A stretch of DNA of 64,000 bases. Source: Acidobacteriota bacterium (GTDB lineage Bacteria > Acidobacteriota > Thermoanaerobaculia > Multivoradales > Multivoraceae). Positions 16,363 to 27,718 of the stretch are shown here, one piece after another; position 1 is the first letter of the stretch, and each line of letters opens with the position of its first letter. The translations under genes were made by a program, and so were the position numbers. The notes beneath the pieces were generated by a model. The model ran no database searches and had not been told where the DNA came from. It was given only the letters and a program-made list of their open reading frames with translations. Location: positions 1,951,778 to 2,015,777 of the forward strand of contig JAPOWR010000001.1 of assembly GCA_026707545.1 (NCBI GenBank). Direction: 5' to 3'.

Positions 16363-18195
16363 TCAGCCGCCGGAGGCATACGCGGCGACATCGTCGCGGT
16401 GCGTCCACCAGCCGGGGCTGGTCCACCAGTCGCTGCCGGGGGGCGGTGTCGGCTGGAACAGGAAGACGCCGGAGGGCGCGAACTCGATGCCGCGGAGGCG
16501 CTTGCTGAAGGCGCGGATCTCGGAGTAGTTCCACATCATCGTGAACGGCTGGTCCTCGGCCACGACGTAGGCCAGTTCGCGGTAGATCGCGGCGCGGGCC
16601 TCGGGGTCGAATTCGCGCCGGCCGCGCTCCAGCAGATCGTCGACCCGATCGCTCTTGTAGCCGACGTAGTTGCGGGCGTTGTCGTAGCTCGTCGAGTGGA
16701 GCCGGATCGTCCACTGGTCCGGATCGGTCGTCACCTCGTCGGCGTCCGCGTGAGCCTGGAACTCGTGCTCCTGCAGGTGCCGCTCGTGGGTCGCGTTCTC
16801 GAACTGGCGAAGTGTCAGCTCGACGCCGATGCTGCGCAGATCCTCGCGGTAGATGTCCGCCATCTTGACCGCGTCCGCGAAGGTCTGGGCGATCTCCAGC
16901 TCGAACGAGAACCTGACCCTCTCGCCGCCGATCTCCTTGTAGCGCCAGCCGTCGTCCGAATCCGGCAACCAGCCGGCTTCGTCGAGTAACTCGCCGGCGC
17001 GCTTCAGATCGAACGGGTACTTCGGCACGTCCGGGTTGTAGCCCATGTGCTCCTTGTCCCAGAGCTGGTCGGTCTCCAGGTAGACCCCGTAGGCGACGTC
17101 CCGGATCACGCGCTTCTGATCGTAGGCGTGGGTCATCGCCCGCCGCACCCGCACGTCGGTGAAGAACGGGTTGCTGCCGTCCTGGTTCCAGCCGATTCGC
17201 GAGATTCGCCGCGCCGGCGCCCAGCCCTTGATGCCGACCCGCTCGAACTCCTCGTCGTTGCTCTGGGTGGCGAACTGCTGGGGCGTGAACCAGTACTCGT
17301 CGAGTTCGCCCTTCTTGAACAGCAACAGGCCCAGGTTGCGGTCGCTTTGCGGGCGGTAGATCACGCGCCTGAAGGGCGCGATACGTACCGCGTCGGGGAA
17401 CTCGTCCCAGCGCTCGACCACGATCTTGTCGGTCAGGGTCCAGGACACGAACTTGTACGGCCCCGAGCCGATGACTTCCTCGCGCGCGTAGTGGTTGAAG
17501 TACTCGCTGCTCCACATCGTCGGGTCGTTCGCGAGCTCTTCCGGGTTGTTCCAGATGTGGCGAGGAATCGGGGGCACCCGCATGGCGAGCATGTTCGTGA
17601 CCAGGGCGTCCTTGAAGTGGAACACGACGGTCAGATCGTCGACCACGTCGATCCGCTCGACCTGGTCGACGTCGTGCTTGTACATCGCCGCCGGCACGTC
17701 GTCCGAAGCCACCATGTCGTAGGTGAACTTCAGGTCGTGCATCGTCCACGGCTTGCCGTCGTGCCAGGTCAGCCCCGGCCGGATGCGCACGCGGGCGCTC
17801 ATCCAGTCGTCCGCGATCACGGCCTCTTCGACCACGGTCTGGTTCCACACCATCGTCATGTCCGCATTGCGCGTCGTCAGCGACTGGAACAGCGCGCCCG
17901 ACAGATAGTAGTCCTCCCAGAAGATCGCGAAGATCGGGTTCAGCGTGCGCGGGTCGCCGAACATGTAGCGAACCAGCGTGTCGTCCCGGGCCACAACCTC
18001 CGGCCGGTCGAACGGGTACGGCTCGGTCAGTGTCGGCGGGTTGACGAGCGGGTCGGTCCGCGGGTCGTAGGCCGGGCCCGAGGGCGCGGTCGAGCGCTCC
18101 GGCAGCGGGCCAGTGCAGGCGGCGGCGCACAGGGCGAGGAGTGAAACAGGGACGAGGGCGGCGACGGGTCGGTGCGGTGCCGGATTCGTGGGCAT
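16363..18195 (-). CDS. Extracellular solute-binding lipoprotein, family 5 (oligopeptide/Dpp type)
   Basis: This is a 610-aa periplasmic binding protein of the SBP_bac_5 family, which captures peptides or other small ligands for ABC import. It has a hydrophobic N-terminus followed by cysteines (ALCAAACTG), consistent with a lipoprotein. Family blocks include GDPRTLNPIFA, WHDGKPWTMHDLKFTYD, the GSGPYKFVSW motif and VRRAMTHAYDQKRV. No permease or ATPase gene is adjacent, so the transporter is orphaned here. I chose ATG 18195 over GTG 18201 because TACAGT sits 9 nt before the ATG. Substrate unknown. Confidence 0.9.
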   Translation of the reverse strand: MPTNPAPHRPVAALVPVSLLALCAAACTGPLPERSTAPSGPAYDPRTDPLVNPPTLTEPYPFDRPEVVARDDTLVRYMFGDPRTLNPIFAIFWEDYYLSGALFQSLTTRNADMTMVWNQTVVEEAVIADDWMSARVRIRPGLTWHDGKPWTMHDLKFTYDMVASDDVPAAMYKHDVDQVERIDVVDDLTVVFHFKDALVTNMLAMRVPPIPRHIWNNPEELANDPTMWSSEYFNHYAREEVIGSGPYKFVSWTLTDKIVVERWDEFPDAVRIAPFRRVIYRPQSDRNLGLLLFKKGELDEYWFTPQQFATQSNDEEFERVGIKGWAPARRISRIGWNQDGSNPFFTDVRVRRAMTHAYDQKRVIRDVAYGVYLETDQLWDKEHMGYNPDVPKYPFDLKRAGELLDEAGWLPDSDDGWRYKEIGGERVRFSFELEIAQTFADAVKMADIYREDLRSIGVELTLRQFENATHERHLQEHEFQAHADADEVTTDPDQWTIRLHSTSYDNARNYVGYKSDRVDDLLERGRREFDPEARAAIYRELAYVVAEDQPFTMMWNYSEIRAFSKRLRGIEFAPSGVFLFQPTPPPGSDWWTSPGWWTHRDDVAAYASGG

Positions 18196-18204
18196 AGGCA
18201 CGGA

Positions 18205-18210
18205 ACTGTA
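18205..18210 (-). promoter_or_regulatory. -10 hexamer of a putative leaderless promoter
   Basis: On the minus strand TACAGT ends 9 nt before ATG 18195, and no Shine-Dalgarno sequence intervenes. No -35 element is recognisable. Confidence 0.5.
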
Positions 18211-18232
18211 GCGCGGCGTTGGCTACTCCCGG

Positions 18233-18598
18233 TCAGCGCAGGCGGTCGATCAGTCGCCGGTCCCGCTTGGTCGGACGGCCGGCGCCACGGCGTCTCCGCG
18301 CCGGCTCCGGGGCCAGGAAAGGATCGCGCCTACGCGGCTCCGGCTTCGGCGGACTCAGATCCTCGTAGAGACGCGGCGCCTCGGCCTTGGGCAGCGGTTT
18401 GTCTCTCAGTTCGCGTACGACGAGGATCCGCTTCCAGTCCCGGATCCTGAACTCGATCCGGTCGCCGACCTTGAGTTGGCGGTGGGCCTTCGCCTGCTGG
18501 CCGTTGACCGTGACCCGACCGGCAGTGCAGGCCGCGGTCGCCTTCGAGCGCGCCCGGAACATCCGCGACACCTGGAGCCACTTGTCGAGGCGGTTCAC
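18233..18598 (-). CDS. hslR: S4-domain RNA-binding protein (Hsp15/HslR-like)
   Basis: This is a 121-aa basic protein. The first 60 residues form an S4 domain: MNRLDKWLQVSRMFRARSKA, then GRVTVNGQQAKAHRQLKVGD, the Hsp15-type RNA-binding surface. Hsp15 binds stalled 50S subunits carrying nascent chains. The last 50 residues are Arg/Pro-rich and disordered. GTG at 18598 is 14 bp from the Lpd stop, so it probably rides on the pyruvate dehydrogenase operon transcript. Assignment to Hsp15 rather than another small S4 protein rests on length and domain only. Confidence 0.85.
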   Translation of the reverse strand: MNRLDKWLQVSRMFRARSKATAACTAGRVTVNGQQAKAHRQLKVGDRIEFRIRDWKRILVVRELRDKPLPKAEAPRLYEDLSPPKPEPRRRDPFLAPEPARRRRGAGRPTKRDRRLIDRLR

Positions 18599-18611
18599 GT
18601 CGACGGCGGCG

Positions 18612-20426
18612 TCACCGCTTCCCGCGCCGCGGCAGGTAGAGATCGGTGATCGTCCCTTCGTACGCCTCGGCGGCGAAGGCGACCGTCTCGGAGAGGGTCG
18701 GGTGCGGGTGAACGGTCAGCGCCAGATCGGTGGCGTCGGCGTTCATCTCGATCGCCAGGGCCGCCTCGGCGATCAGGTCGCCGGCATTCACACCGACGAT
18801 GCCGGCGCCGAGGAGCCGCCCACTGCCGGGATCGAACAGCAGCTTGGTCAGGCCTTCGGGCCGGCCCAGCGTCAGGGCGCGGCCGGAAGCGCCCCAGGGG
18901 AACGTCCCCTTGTCGTAGGCAGTGCCGTTCTCGCGCGCCTCCGTCTCGGTGAGGCCTACCCACGCCACCTCCGGGTCGGTATAGGCGACGGACGGGATGA
19001 CCCGCGCCTCGAAGCCGCTCTTCTCCCCCGCCGCGACCTCCGCCGCGACCTTGCCCTCGTGGGTCGCCTTGTGCGCGAGCATCGGTCCGGGCACGAGGTC
19101 GCCGATCGCGAAGATGTGCGGCACGTTGGTCCGCTGCTGATCGTCGACCGGCACGAAGCCCTGCCCGTCGACGTGGACACCGGCCGCCTCCGCGCCGAAG
19201 CGGTCGCCGTTCGGACGGCGGCCGACCGCCACCAGGACGCGACCGAACAAGCCGGACCGCGGAGCGTTCTCGCCCTCCATCGAGACCACCAGGCCGTTCT
19301 TCTGCGCCTTGACGGCCGTCACCCGCGTGTTCACGTGGATGTTCTCCAGGCGTTTCGCCAGACGTCGCTGAAGCGGTCGGGCCAGGTCCCGGTCGACGCC
19401 GGCCAGCAGTTCCGGCAGCAGTTCGACGACGGTCACCCGGTAGCCGAGGGCGGCATACACCGTCGCCATCTCGAGGCCGATAGTGCCGCCGCCGATCACC
19501 AGCAGGCGGCCGCCGGGATCGAAGTCGGAATCGAGTTCCAGCGCGTCGGTCGAGTCCCAGACCCGCGAATCGCCGACCGGCAAACCCGGAATCATCGCCG
19601 GACGCGAGCCGACCGCGACGATCGCCTGGCCGAAGGTCAGGGTGCGGCGGCCGCCGTCGACGTCCTCGATCTCGACCTCGTGGGTGCCGGTGAAGCGGCC
19701 GTGGCCGCGCACGACGTCGACCTTGCGCCGCGCGGCGAGCTGCGCCAGACCACCTGTCAGCCGCCCCACGACCTCGTTCTTCCAGCCCCCGAGCTTGCGC
19801 CGGTCGATGGCCGGCTCGCCGAAGTCGATGCCGTGGGCCGCGAACTCGGCCGCCTCGTCGATCACGCGGGCAGCGTGCAGCAAGGCCTTGGATGGAATGC
19901 AGCCGACGTTCAGGCAGACGCCGCCCAGGTTCGCGTGCGGCTCCACGAGAACGACCTGACGGCCCAGGTCGGCGGCGCGGAAGGCCGCCGTGTAGCCACC
20001 CGGGCCAGCGCCAAGGACCAGGACTTCGGCGTCGACATCAGGCGGCGCCACGACGGTGGGCGCCAACGTCGCCGCGGCCGCCTGAGGCGGCGCCGGCTCT
20101 TCCTGCGAGTGCTGCGCGGCCGCCTGAGGCGGCGGCGCATGCGGATGCCGCGGACGCTCGACGCGATGGTCCGGGTGGGACTCGTCGTCGGCGTCGAGGA
20201 TGACGATCAGGTCCCCCTCCCCCACCTTGTCGCCGAGCGAGACGGCGACCTCCAGGACGACGCCGCAGTGAGGCGACGGCACCTCCATCGACGCCTTGTC
20301 GCTCTCGAGCGTGATCAGGCCCGCATCGACATCGACATGCTCGCCCGGCGAGACGAGCACCTCGACCACATCGACCGAGTCGAAGTCGCCGATGTCGGGT
20401 ACTACGATGCGGATCGGGTCGGCCAT
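18612..20426 (-). CDS. lpdA: Dihydrolipoyl dehydrogenase with N-terminal lipoyl domain (E3)
   Basis: This 604-aa flavoenzyme reoxidises the dihydrolipoamide of pyruvate dehydrogenase. Residues 1-80 are a lipoyl domain (lysine 44 in ESDKASMEVP), joined by an Ala/Pro-rich linker to a standard Lpd core: the FAD motif VLGAGPGGYTAAFRA, the redox disulfide GGVCLNVGCIPSKAL, the NAD motif VIGGGTIGLEMA and the C-terminal HPHPTLSE active-site histidine. Fused lipoyl-E3 proteins occur in several bacteria. It lies 13 bp downstream of the E2 gene. Its lipoyl domain shares a 48-bp identical stretch with that of E2. Confidence 0.96.
   Translation of the reverse strand: MADPIRIVVPDIGDFDSVDVVEVLVSPGEHVDVDAGLITLESDKASMEVPSPHCGVVLEVAVSLGDKVGEGDLIVILDADDESHPDHRVERPRHPHAPPPQAAAQHSQEEPAPPQAAAATLAPTVVAPPDVDAEVLVLGAGPGGYTAAFRAADLGRQVVLVEPHANLGGVCLNVGCIPSKALLHAARVIDEAAEFAAHGIDFGEPAIDRRKLGGWKNEVVGRLTGGLAQLAARRKVDVVRGHGRFTGTHEVEIEDVDGGRRTLTFGQAIVAVGSRPAMIPGLPVGDSRVWDSTDALELDSDFDPGGRLLVIGGGTIGLEMATVYAALGYRVTVVELLPELLAGVDRDLARPLQRRLAKRLENIHVNTRVTAVKAQKNGLVVSMEGENAPRSGLFGRVLVAVGRRPNGDRFGAEAAGVHVDGQGFVPVDDQQRTNVPHIFAIGDLVPGPMLAHKATHEGKVAAEVAAGEKSGFEARVIPSVAYTDPEVAWVGLTETEARENGTAYDKGTFPWGASGRALTLGRPEGLTKLLFDPGSGRLLGAGIVGVNAGDLIAEAALAIEMNADATDLALTVHPHPTLSETVAFAAEAYEGTITDLYLPRRGKR
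20272..20319 (-). repeat. 48-bp perfect direct repeat, copy in lpdA lipoyl domain
   Basis: This stretch is identical base for base to 21605-21652 in the E2 gene and covers the lipoylated-lysine turn (around ESDKASMEVP). Identity at all third codon positions suggests a recent duplication or gene conversion between the two lipoyl domains. Confidence 0.85.
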
Positions 20427-20439
20427 TCGGGCTCAGGAC

Positions 20440-21759
20440 TCAGAGCACGATCCGGCGGATGTCGGCCAGCACCGAGCACAGGTGCGACGTGAATCGCACG
20501 GCATAGGCACCGTCGATCACCCGGTGGTCGTACGAGAGCGAGATCGGAAGCATGAGCCGCGGCGCCAGGCCGGCGCCGACGTAGACCGGCCTCCGCACGG
20601 AACGCGAAACGCCAAGGATGCCGACTTCGGGAGCGTTGACGATCGGCGTGAACGCGGTGCCGCCGATGCCGCCGAGACTCGAGATCGTGAAGGACGCCCC
20701 TTGAATGTCGGCAGGCCGCAGCTTGCGCTCGCGAGCGCGGCCGCTGACCTCGGTCAGCTCCTCCGCCAGTTCGTACACGCCCTTCCTGTCCACGTCCCGC
20801 ACCACTGGCACCACCAGGCCGTCCGGCGTGTCCACGGCGACGCCCAGATGGATGTAGCGCTTGAGGATCAGCGATTCGCCGTCCGGAGCAAGCGACGAGT
20901 TCATCTCCGGGAACTCGTTGAGCGACACGGAGGCCGCCTTCATCAGGAAGGCAAGCAGGGTGAGCCGGACACCGCGCTCGCGGGCCTCGTCGAGATGCGC
21001 CCGGCGGAACGCCTCCAGCTCCGTGATGTCCGCCTCGTCGTGCTGGGTCACATGCGGCACGTTGAGCCAGCTCCGATGGAGGTTGGCCGCCGCCAGCTTG
21101 CGGATGCGGCTGAGCGGTTGCGACTCGACCGGGCCGAACTTAGAGAAGTCGATCTGCGGAACCGGCGGAATGCCCGCGCCCGCCGTTCGTTCACCGCCCG
21201 TCATCACCTCCTTGACGAAGGCCTCCACGTCCTCGCGCAGGATGCGACCCTTGGCGCCCGTGCCGGAGACCCTGGTCAGGTCGACGCCGAGCATGCGGGC
21301 GAACCGCCGAACGGCCGGGCTGGCGTGCGGCGGGGCCGACGTCGTCGCCGACTCGGCGGCCGCGGGGGGCGGTGGTCGACGGCCGCGCCGCGGCGGAGGT
21401 TGGGGCGCCGGACCGGCCGGCAGGCTCTGCGCCTCCGAGGCGCGAGGCTGCGGCGACGGCGTGGCGACGGTCGCGTCCTCGGCACCGGCCTCCTCTGCCT
21501 GGACGTCCGCAGACACATCCGCCGGCTCGATCGTCAGGATCAGGTCGCCCTCGCCGACCTGGCCGCCGAGTTCGACCGCGATCTCGACCACGCGACCGGC
21601 CGCCGGCGACGGCACCTCCATCGACGCCTTGTCGCTCTCGAGCGTGATCAGGGATTGATCGACCGAGACCTCGTCGCCGACCCCCACCAGGACCTCGACG
21701 ACATCGACGGACTCGAAGTCGCCGATGTCGGGGACGACGACGGAGAGGGTCTCGCTCAC
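20440..21759 (-). CDS. aceF: Pyruvate dehydrogenase E2, dihydrolipoyl acetyltransferase
   Basis: This 439-aa E2 has a single lipoyl domain (lysine 44 in ESDKASMEVP), a Pro/Ala-rich hinge, a peripheral subunit-binding domain (ASPAVRRFARMLGVD through GRILREDVEAFV, about residues 165-200) and a catalytic core ending with the acetyltransferase motif SYDHRVIDG. It moves the acetyl group from E1 to CoA. GTG at 21759 overlaps the aceE stop by 4 bp (GTGA), so synthesis is coupled. The core scaffold and order aceE-aceF-lpd match the homodimeric-E1 type of complex. Confidence 0.96.
   Translation of the reverse strand: MSETLSVVVPDIGDFESVDVVEVLVGVGDEVSVDQSLITLESDKASMEVPSPAAGRVVEIAVELGGQVGEGDLILTIEPADVSADVQAEEAGAEDATVATPSPQPRASEAQSLPAGPAPQPPPRRGRRPPPPAAAESATTSAPPHASPAVRRFARMLGVDLTRVSGTGAKGRILREDVEAFVKEVMTGGERTAGAGIPPVPQIDFSKFGPVESQPLSRIRKLAAANLHRSWLNVPHVTQHDEADITELEAFRRAHLDEARERGVRLTLLAFLMKAASVSLNEFPEMNSSLAPDGESLILKRYIHLGVAVDTPDGLVVPVVRDVDRKGVYELAEELTEVSGRARERKLRPADIQGASFTISSLGGIGGTAFTPIVNAPEVGILGVSRSVRRPVYVGAGLAPRLMLPISLSYDHRVIDGAYAVRFTSHLCSVLADIRRIVL
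21605..21652 (-). repeat. 48-bp perfect direct repeat, copy in aceF lipoyl domain
   Basis: Partner of 20272-20319; see that entry. The flanking bases differ on both sides, so the identical block ends sharply. Confidence 0.85.
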
Positions 21760-24425
21760 GCGCTGGCCGGGTTCGGAGCGTTCGGGTCGATGCCGTAGGC
21801 GGCAATCGCTTTCTCCGGCGCTTCGGAATCGACTTCGCCGGTCTCAGCCAGCGAGGCCAGCGCCGAGACGACGATGTGCCGGCGGTCAACCTCGAAGAAG
21901 GCCCGCAACTGCTCGCGGGTGTCGCTACGGCCGAAGCCGTCGGTTCCGAGCGTGCGGTACGGACCCGGGACGAAGGCGCGGATCTGGTCCGTGTAGACCT
22001 TCATGTAGTCGCTCGCTGCGACCGTCACGCCGCCGCGCCCAGTCAGGCATTGGCGGACGTAGGACACTCTCTTCTCTTCGCCCGGGTGGAGGCGGTTCCA
22101 GCGCTCGACCTCGATGCCGTCGCGCCGCAGCTCGTTGAAGCTGGTCGCCGACCAGACCTCGGCGGAGACCTTCCAGTCTTCCTCCAGCATCTCGGCCGCG
22201 GCCTCCGCCTCGCGGAGGATCGCGCCCGAGCCGAGCAGCGTAGCGCGCTTCCGGTGCCGCGAGCCAGGTCTGATCCGGTACAGCCCACGCCGGATTCCGT
22301 CCTCGGCGCCCTCGGGCATTCTCGGGTGCTCGTAGTTCTCGTTCAGCGTCGTCAGGTAGAAGAAGACCGGCTCCTCCTCGGCGTACATCCGGCGCAGGCC
22401 GTCCTGGAGGATCACCGCCAGCTCGTAGGCGTAGGTCGGGTCGTACGAGACGCAGTTCGGCACCGTCGAGGCGGCGAGATGACTGTGACCGTCCTGATGT
22501 TGGAGGCCCTCTCCGTTGAGCGTCGTCCGTCCCGATGTGCCGCCGATCAGAAAGCCCCGCGCCTGCATGTCGGCCGCGGCCCAGATCAGGTCGCCGACGC
22601 GCTGGAACCCGAACATCGAGTAGAAGATGAAGAACGGGATCATGTGGAACCCGTGGTTGGAGGCCGAAGTCCCCGCCGCCATCCACGAGCAGAGCGAGCC
22701 GGCCTCGTTGATCCCCTCCTGGAGGATCTGTCCGTCACGGGCCTCCCTGTAGGGCGCGATCTTGTGCGCGTCGACCGGTTCGTAGAGCTGGCCGGTGGGG
22801 GCGTAGATGCCGAGTTGCCGGAACATCCCCTCCATACCGAACGTGCGCGCCTCGTCGGCGACGATCGGCACGAGGCGGTTGCGGATCGCGGGATTCCGCG
22901 TCAGCAGCGTGAACAGGCGCACGAACGCCATCGTGGTCGAGAACTGGCGCCCGCGGCTCGACCGCAGCAGGGCGTCGAAGGCGTCCAGATCCGGCACGTC
23001 GAGCGGTGTCGCGGCAACGGTCCGCGCCGGGAGGTAGCCGCCCAGGGCCTCGCGGCGCTCCTTCATGTAGCGGATCTCGGGGCTGTCGTCCGGCGGCCGG
23101 TAGAACGGAGTCTCCTCCAGTTCCTCGTCCGAAACCGGGATGTCGAGCCGGTCCCGGAAACCCATCAGCGCCCGCAGCCCCATCTTCTTCTGCTGGTGCG
23201 TGATGTTCATCCCCTCGCCGGCTTCGCCCATGCCGTAGCCCTTGACCGTCTTGGCCAGAATGACGGTGGGCTGGCCGGTGTGCTTCATCGCCGCCGCGTA
23301 GGCCGCGTAGATCTTGTGCGGGTCGTGGCCGCCGCGGTTGAGCCGCCAGATGTCCTCGTCGGTCAGGTGGGCGACCATCGCCTTGAGTTCCGGGTCCTTG
23401 CCGAAGAAGTGCTCGCGTACGAAACCGCCGTCCTGGCTCGCCTTGTAGGCCTGGTACTCGCCGTCGACCGCCTCCTCCATGCGTCGCCGCAGCAGCCCGT
23501 GGCGATCGCGCGCGAGCAGCGGATCCCAGTACGAACCCCAGACCAGCTTGATCACGTTCCACCCGGCGCCGCGGAAGACCGCTTCCAGCTCCTGGATGAT
23601 CTTGCCGTTGCCCCGGACCGGCCCGTCCAACCGCTGCAGGTTGCAGTTGACGACGAAGATCAGGTTGTCGAGGTTCTCGCGCGAGGCCAGCGAAATGGAA
23701 CCCAGGGACTCCGGCTCGTCCATCTCGCCGTCGCCCATGAAGGCCCACACCTTGCGGCCCTCCGTGTCGACCAGGCCGCGGTTGTGGAGGTACTTCATGA
23801 ACCGCGCCTGGAAGATCGCCATCAACGGCCCCAGGCCCATCGACACGGTCGGGTACTGCCAGAAACCCGGCATCAGCCAGGGATGCGGATAGGACGAGAG
23901 GCCCCCCGGCCGTGCCTCGCGCCGAAAACGGAGCAGCTCCTCCTCGCTCAGACGGCCCTCGAGGAAGGCGCGGGCGTAGATCCCGGGCGAAGAGTGCCCC
24001 TGGATCATGACCAGGTCACCGCCGTGGTCCTCGGACGGGGCGTGAAAGAAGTGGTTGAAGCCGACGTCGTAGAGCGTGGCGGCGGAGGCGAAGGACGCGA
24101 TGTGTCCGCCCAGCCCCTCGTAGTCGTGGTTGGCGCGCACCACCATTGCCATCGCGTTCCAGCGGATGATGCTCCGGATCCGCCATTCGAGATCCGCATC
24201 TCCCGGCAACGGCTCCTGCGCCTGCACCGGGATCGTGTTCAGGTAGGCGGTCGTCGCCTTGTAAGGCAGGTAAGCACCGGAGCGGCGAGCCTGGTCGACC
24301 AGGGCCTCGAGCAGGAAGTGCGCCCGTTCCGGACCCTCGCGGTCCATGACAGCTTCGAGCGCCTCCAGCCACTCGGCCGTTTCGGCCGGATCGATGTCCT
24401 GGCGGGCCTTGAGAGTGGGGTCCAT
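21756..24425 (-). CDS. aceE: Pyruvate dehydrogenase E1 component, homodimeric type
   Basis: This 889-aa thiamine-diphosphate enzyme decarboxylates pyruvate and acetylates the E2 lipoyl group. It is of the fused (E. coli AceE-like) type: HIASFASAATLYDVGFNHFF, the ThDP/Mg motif starting GDGEMDEPES, and C-terminal blocks such as EGLQHQDGHSHL and FGRSDTREQLRAFFEVD. I chose ATG 24425 because AAAGAG precedes it by 6 nt; the ATG at 24431 would directly abut that sequence. It heads the aceE-aceF-lpd(-hslR) operon and diverges from thiC, which makes the thiamine moiety it needs as cofactor. Confidence 0.97.
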   Translation of the reverse strand: MDPTLKARQDIDPAETAEWLEALEAVMDREGPERAHFLLEALVDQARRSGAYLPYKATTAYLNTIPVQAQEPLPGDADLEWRIRSIIRWNAMAMVVRANHDYEGLGGHIASFASAATLYDVGFNHFFHAPSEDHGGDLVMIQGHSSPGIYARAFLEGRLSEEELLRFRREARPGGLSSYPHPWLMPGFWQYPTVSMGLGPLMAIFQARFMKYLHNRGLVDTEGRKVWAFMGDGEMDEPESLGSISLASRENLDNLIFVVNCNLQRLDGPVRGNGKIIQELEAVFRGAGWNVIKLVWGSYWDPLLARDRHGLLRRRMEEAVDGEYQAYKASQDGGFVREHFFGKDPELKAMVAHLTDEDIWRLNRGGHDPHKIYAAYAAAMKHTGQPTVILAKTVKGYGMGEAGEGMNITHQQKKMGLRALMGFRDRLDIPVSDEELEETPFYRPPDDSPEIRYMKERREALGGYLPARTVAATPLDVPDLDAFDALLRSSRGRQFSTTMAFVRLFTLLTRNPAIRNRLVPIVADEARTFGMEGMFRQLGIYAPTGQLYEPVDAHKIAPYREARDGQILQEGINEAGSLCSWMAAGTSASNHGFHMIPFFIFYSMFGFQRVGDLIWAAADMQARGFLIGGTSGRTTLNGEGLQHQDGHSHLAASTVPNCVSYDPTYAYELAVILQDGLRRMYAEEEPVFFYLTTLNENYEHPRMPEGAEDGIRRGLYRIRPGSRHRKRATLLGSGAILREAEAAAEMLEEDWKVSAEVWSATSFNELRRDGIEVERWNRLHPGEEKRVSYVRQCLTGRGGVTVAASDYMKVYTDQIRAFVPGPYRTLGTDGFGRSDTREQLRAFFEVDRRHIVVSALASLAETGEVDSEAPEKAIAAYGIDPNAPNPASA

Positions 24426-24570
24426 GAACATCTCTTTGCTACCCAAGGGCTTCCGGCGCACGCTCCGCGCGACCCAGGGACCTCCGATTCTACCCGCCCG
24501 AGACCCCCCAAGCGGGTTCGGGGCAACAGCGCGGAGCAGCGCCAGATTCCATGACTGCTATGGTTTAGCG

Positions 24571-26591
<2,021 letters not shown>

Positions 26592-26605
26592 GCCGGACGG
26601 CGCGC

Positions 26606-26611
26606 TAACAT
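26606..26611 (+). promoter_or_regulatory. -10 hexamer of a putative leaderless promoter
   Basis: TAACAT ends exactly 9 nt before ATG 26621; the spacer (gcgccgccg) has no ribosome-binding sequence. Confidence 0.5.
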
Positions 26612-26620
26612 GCGCCGCCG

Positions 26621-27679
26621 ATGACGGAGAGCCGCCAGGAGAAGTTCTCGGGGACCAGGGAGGTCGCCGAGCGCCTCAGCTTCGACCTCGCGCCGCTGCA
26701 GCGGTACCTCGAAGAGCATGTAGAGGGATTCTCGAGCGAACTCCACGTCCAGCAGTTCAAGGGCGGCCAGTCCTGCCCAACCTACCTGCTCGAGGCCGGC
26801 GGCAAGAGCTACGTGCTGCGCCGCAAGCCTCCCGGCAAACTGCTGCCGTCCGCGCACGCGGTGGACCGCGAGTACCGGGTGATGACCGCCCTCCGCGACA
26901 CCGGCGTGCCGGTGCCGCGCACCTACTGCCTGTGCACCGACGAGTCGGTGGTCGGCACGATGTTCTTCGTGATGGAGCACGTGAAGGGCCGGATCCTCTG
27001 GGAGGCGCTGCTGCCGGGCATGGAACCGGCCGAGCGGTTCGCGATCTACGACGCGATGAACAGGACCCTCGCCCGCCTGCATGCCGTCGACTACGAGGCG
27101 GTCGGGCTCTCCACCTACGGCAAGCCCGGCAACTACTTCGCACGCCAGATCCACCGCTGGACGAAGCAGTACCTGGCCTCGGAGACCCGGGATATCCCGG
27201 CGATGAACGCGCTGATCGAGTGGCTGCCGGCGAACATCCCGGACGGTGACGAGACGACGATCGTCCACGGCGACTTCCGGCTCGACAACATGATCCTGCA
27301 CCCGGAACGGGCCGAGGTCATCGCCATCCTCGACTGGGAACTGGGCACGCTGGGTCACCCGCTTGCCGACTTTAGCTACCACACGATGCAGTGGGAGATT
27401 CCGAAGGAGAAGGGCGGACTCAAGGGCCGCGACCTGGAGGCGCTCGGCATTCCGACCCTCGAGACCTACCGCGACGCCTACTGCCGCCGGACCGGCCGCG
27501 ACGGCATCGCGCACTGGAACTTCTACCTCGCCTACAACCTCTTCCGCAGCGCCGGCATCGCCCAGGGCATCGCCGGCCGGGTCCGGGACGGCACGGCCGC
27601 CAGCGCCCACGCGAAGGAGGTCGGCGAATCGGTGCCGCGGACGGCCGGACTGGCCTGGGACGTCGCACAGCGGGCCTGA
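26621..27679 (+). CDS. Aminoglycoside-phosphotransferase-fold small-molecule kinase (ACAD10/11-N-like)
   Basis: This is a 352-aa protein of the APH/ChoK kinase fold. The catalytic loop is HGDFRLDN (H216, D218), followed by the metal-binding LDWELGTLGHPLAD (D238). The nucleotide-binding N-lobe has GGQSCPTYLLE and YVLRRKP (Lys 69). The sequence resembles the kinase domain fused to acyl-CoA dehydrogenases in ACAD10/ACAD11, which phosphorylates 4-hydroxyacyl-CoA, more than true antibiotic kinases; an antibiotic-resistance role should not be assumed. No acyl-CoA dehydrogenase is adjacent. Start ATG 26621 has no Shine-Dalgarno sequence but a well-placed -10 hexamer. Confidence 0.9.
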   Translation: MTESRQEKFSGTREVAERLSFDLAPLQRYLEEHVEGFSSELHVQQFKGGQSCPTYLLEAGGKSYVLRRKPPGKLLPSAHAVDREYRVMTALRDTGVPVPRTYCLCTDESVVGTMFFVMEHVKGRILWEALLPGMEPAERFAIYDAMNRTLARLHAVDYEAVGLSTYGKPGNYFARQIHRWTKQYLASETRDIPAMNALIEWLPANIPDGDETTIVHGDFRLDNMILHPERAEVIAILDWELGTLGHPLADFSYHTMQWEIPKEKGGLKGRDLEALGIPTLETYRDAYCRRTGRDGIAHWNFYLAYNLFRSAGIAQGIAGRVRDGTAASAHAKEVGESVPRTAGLAWDVAQRA

Positions 27680-27718
27680 ACCCCGAGCCCGCTTCCTCCG
27701 TAGAAGACAGCGGCCCCC

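Noticed and set aside
24481..24525. C-rich stretch with short inverted repeats before thiC as a terminator for aceE or thiC
   Set aside because: It lies in the divergent promoter region upstream of both genes, so a terminator would have no transcript to end; the pairing is short and imperfect.
26621..27679. Aminoglycoside resistance gene
   Set aside because: The kinase fold is right, but the sequence is closer to the ACAD10/11 kinase domain; nothing links it to antibiotics.
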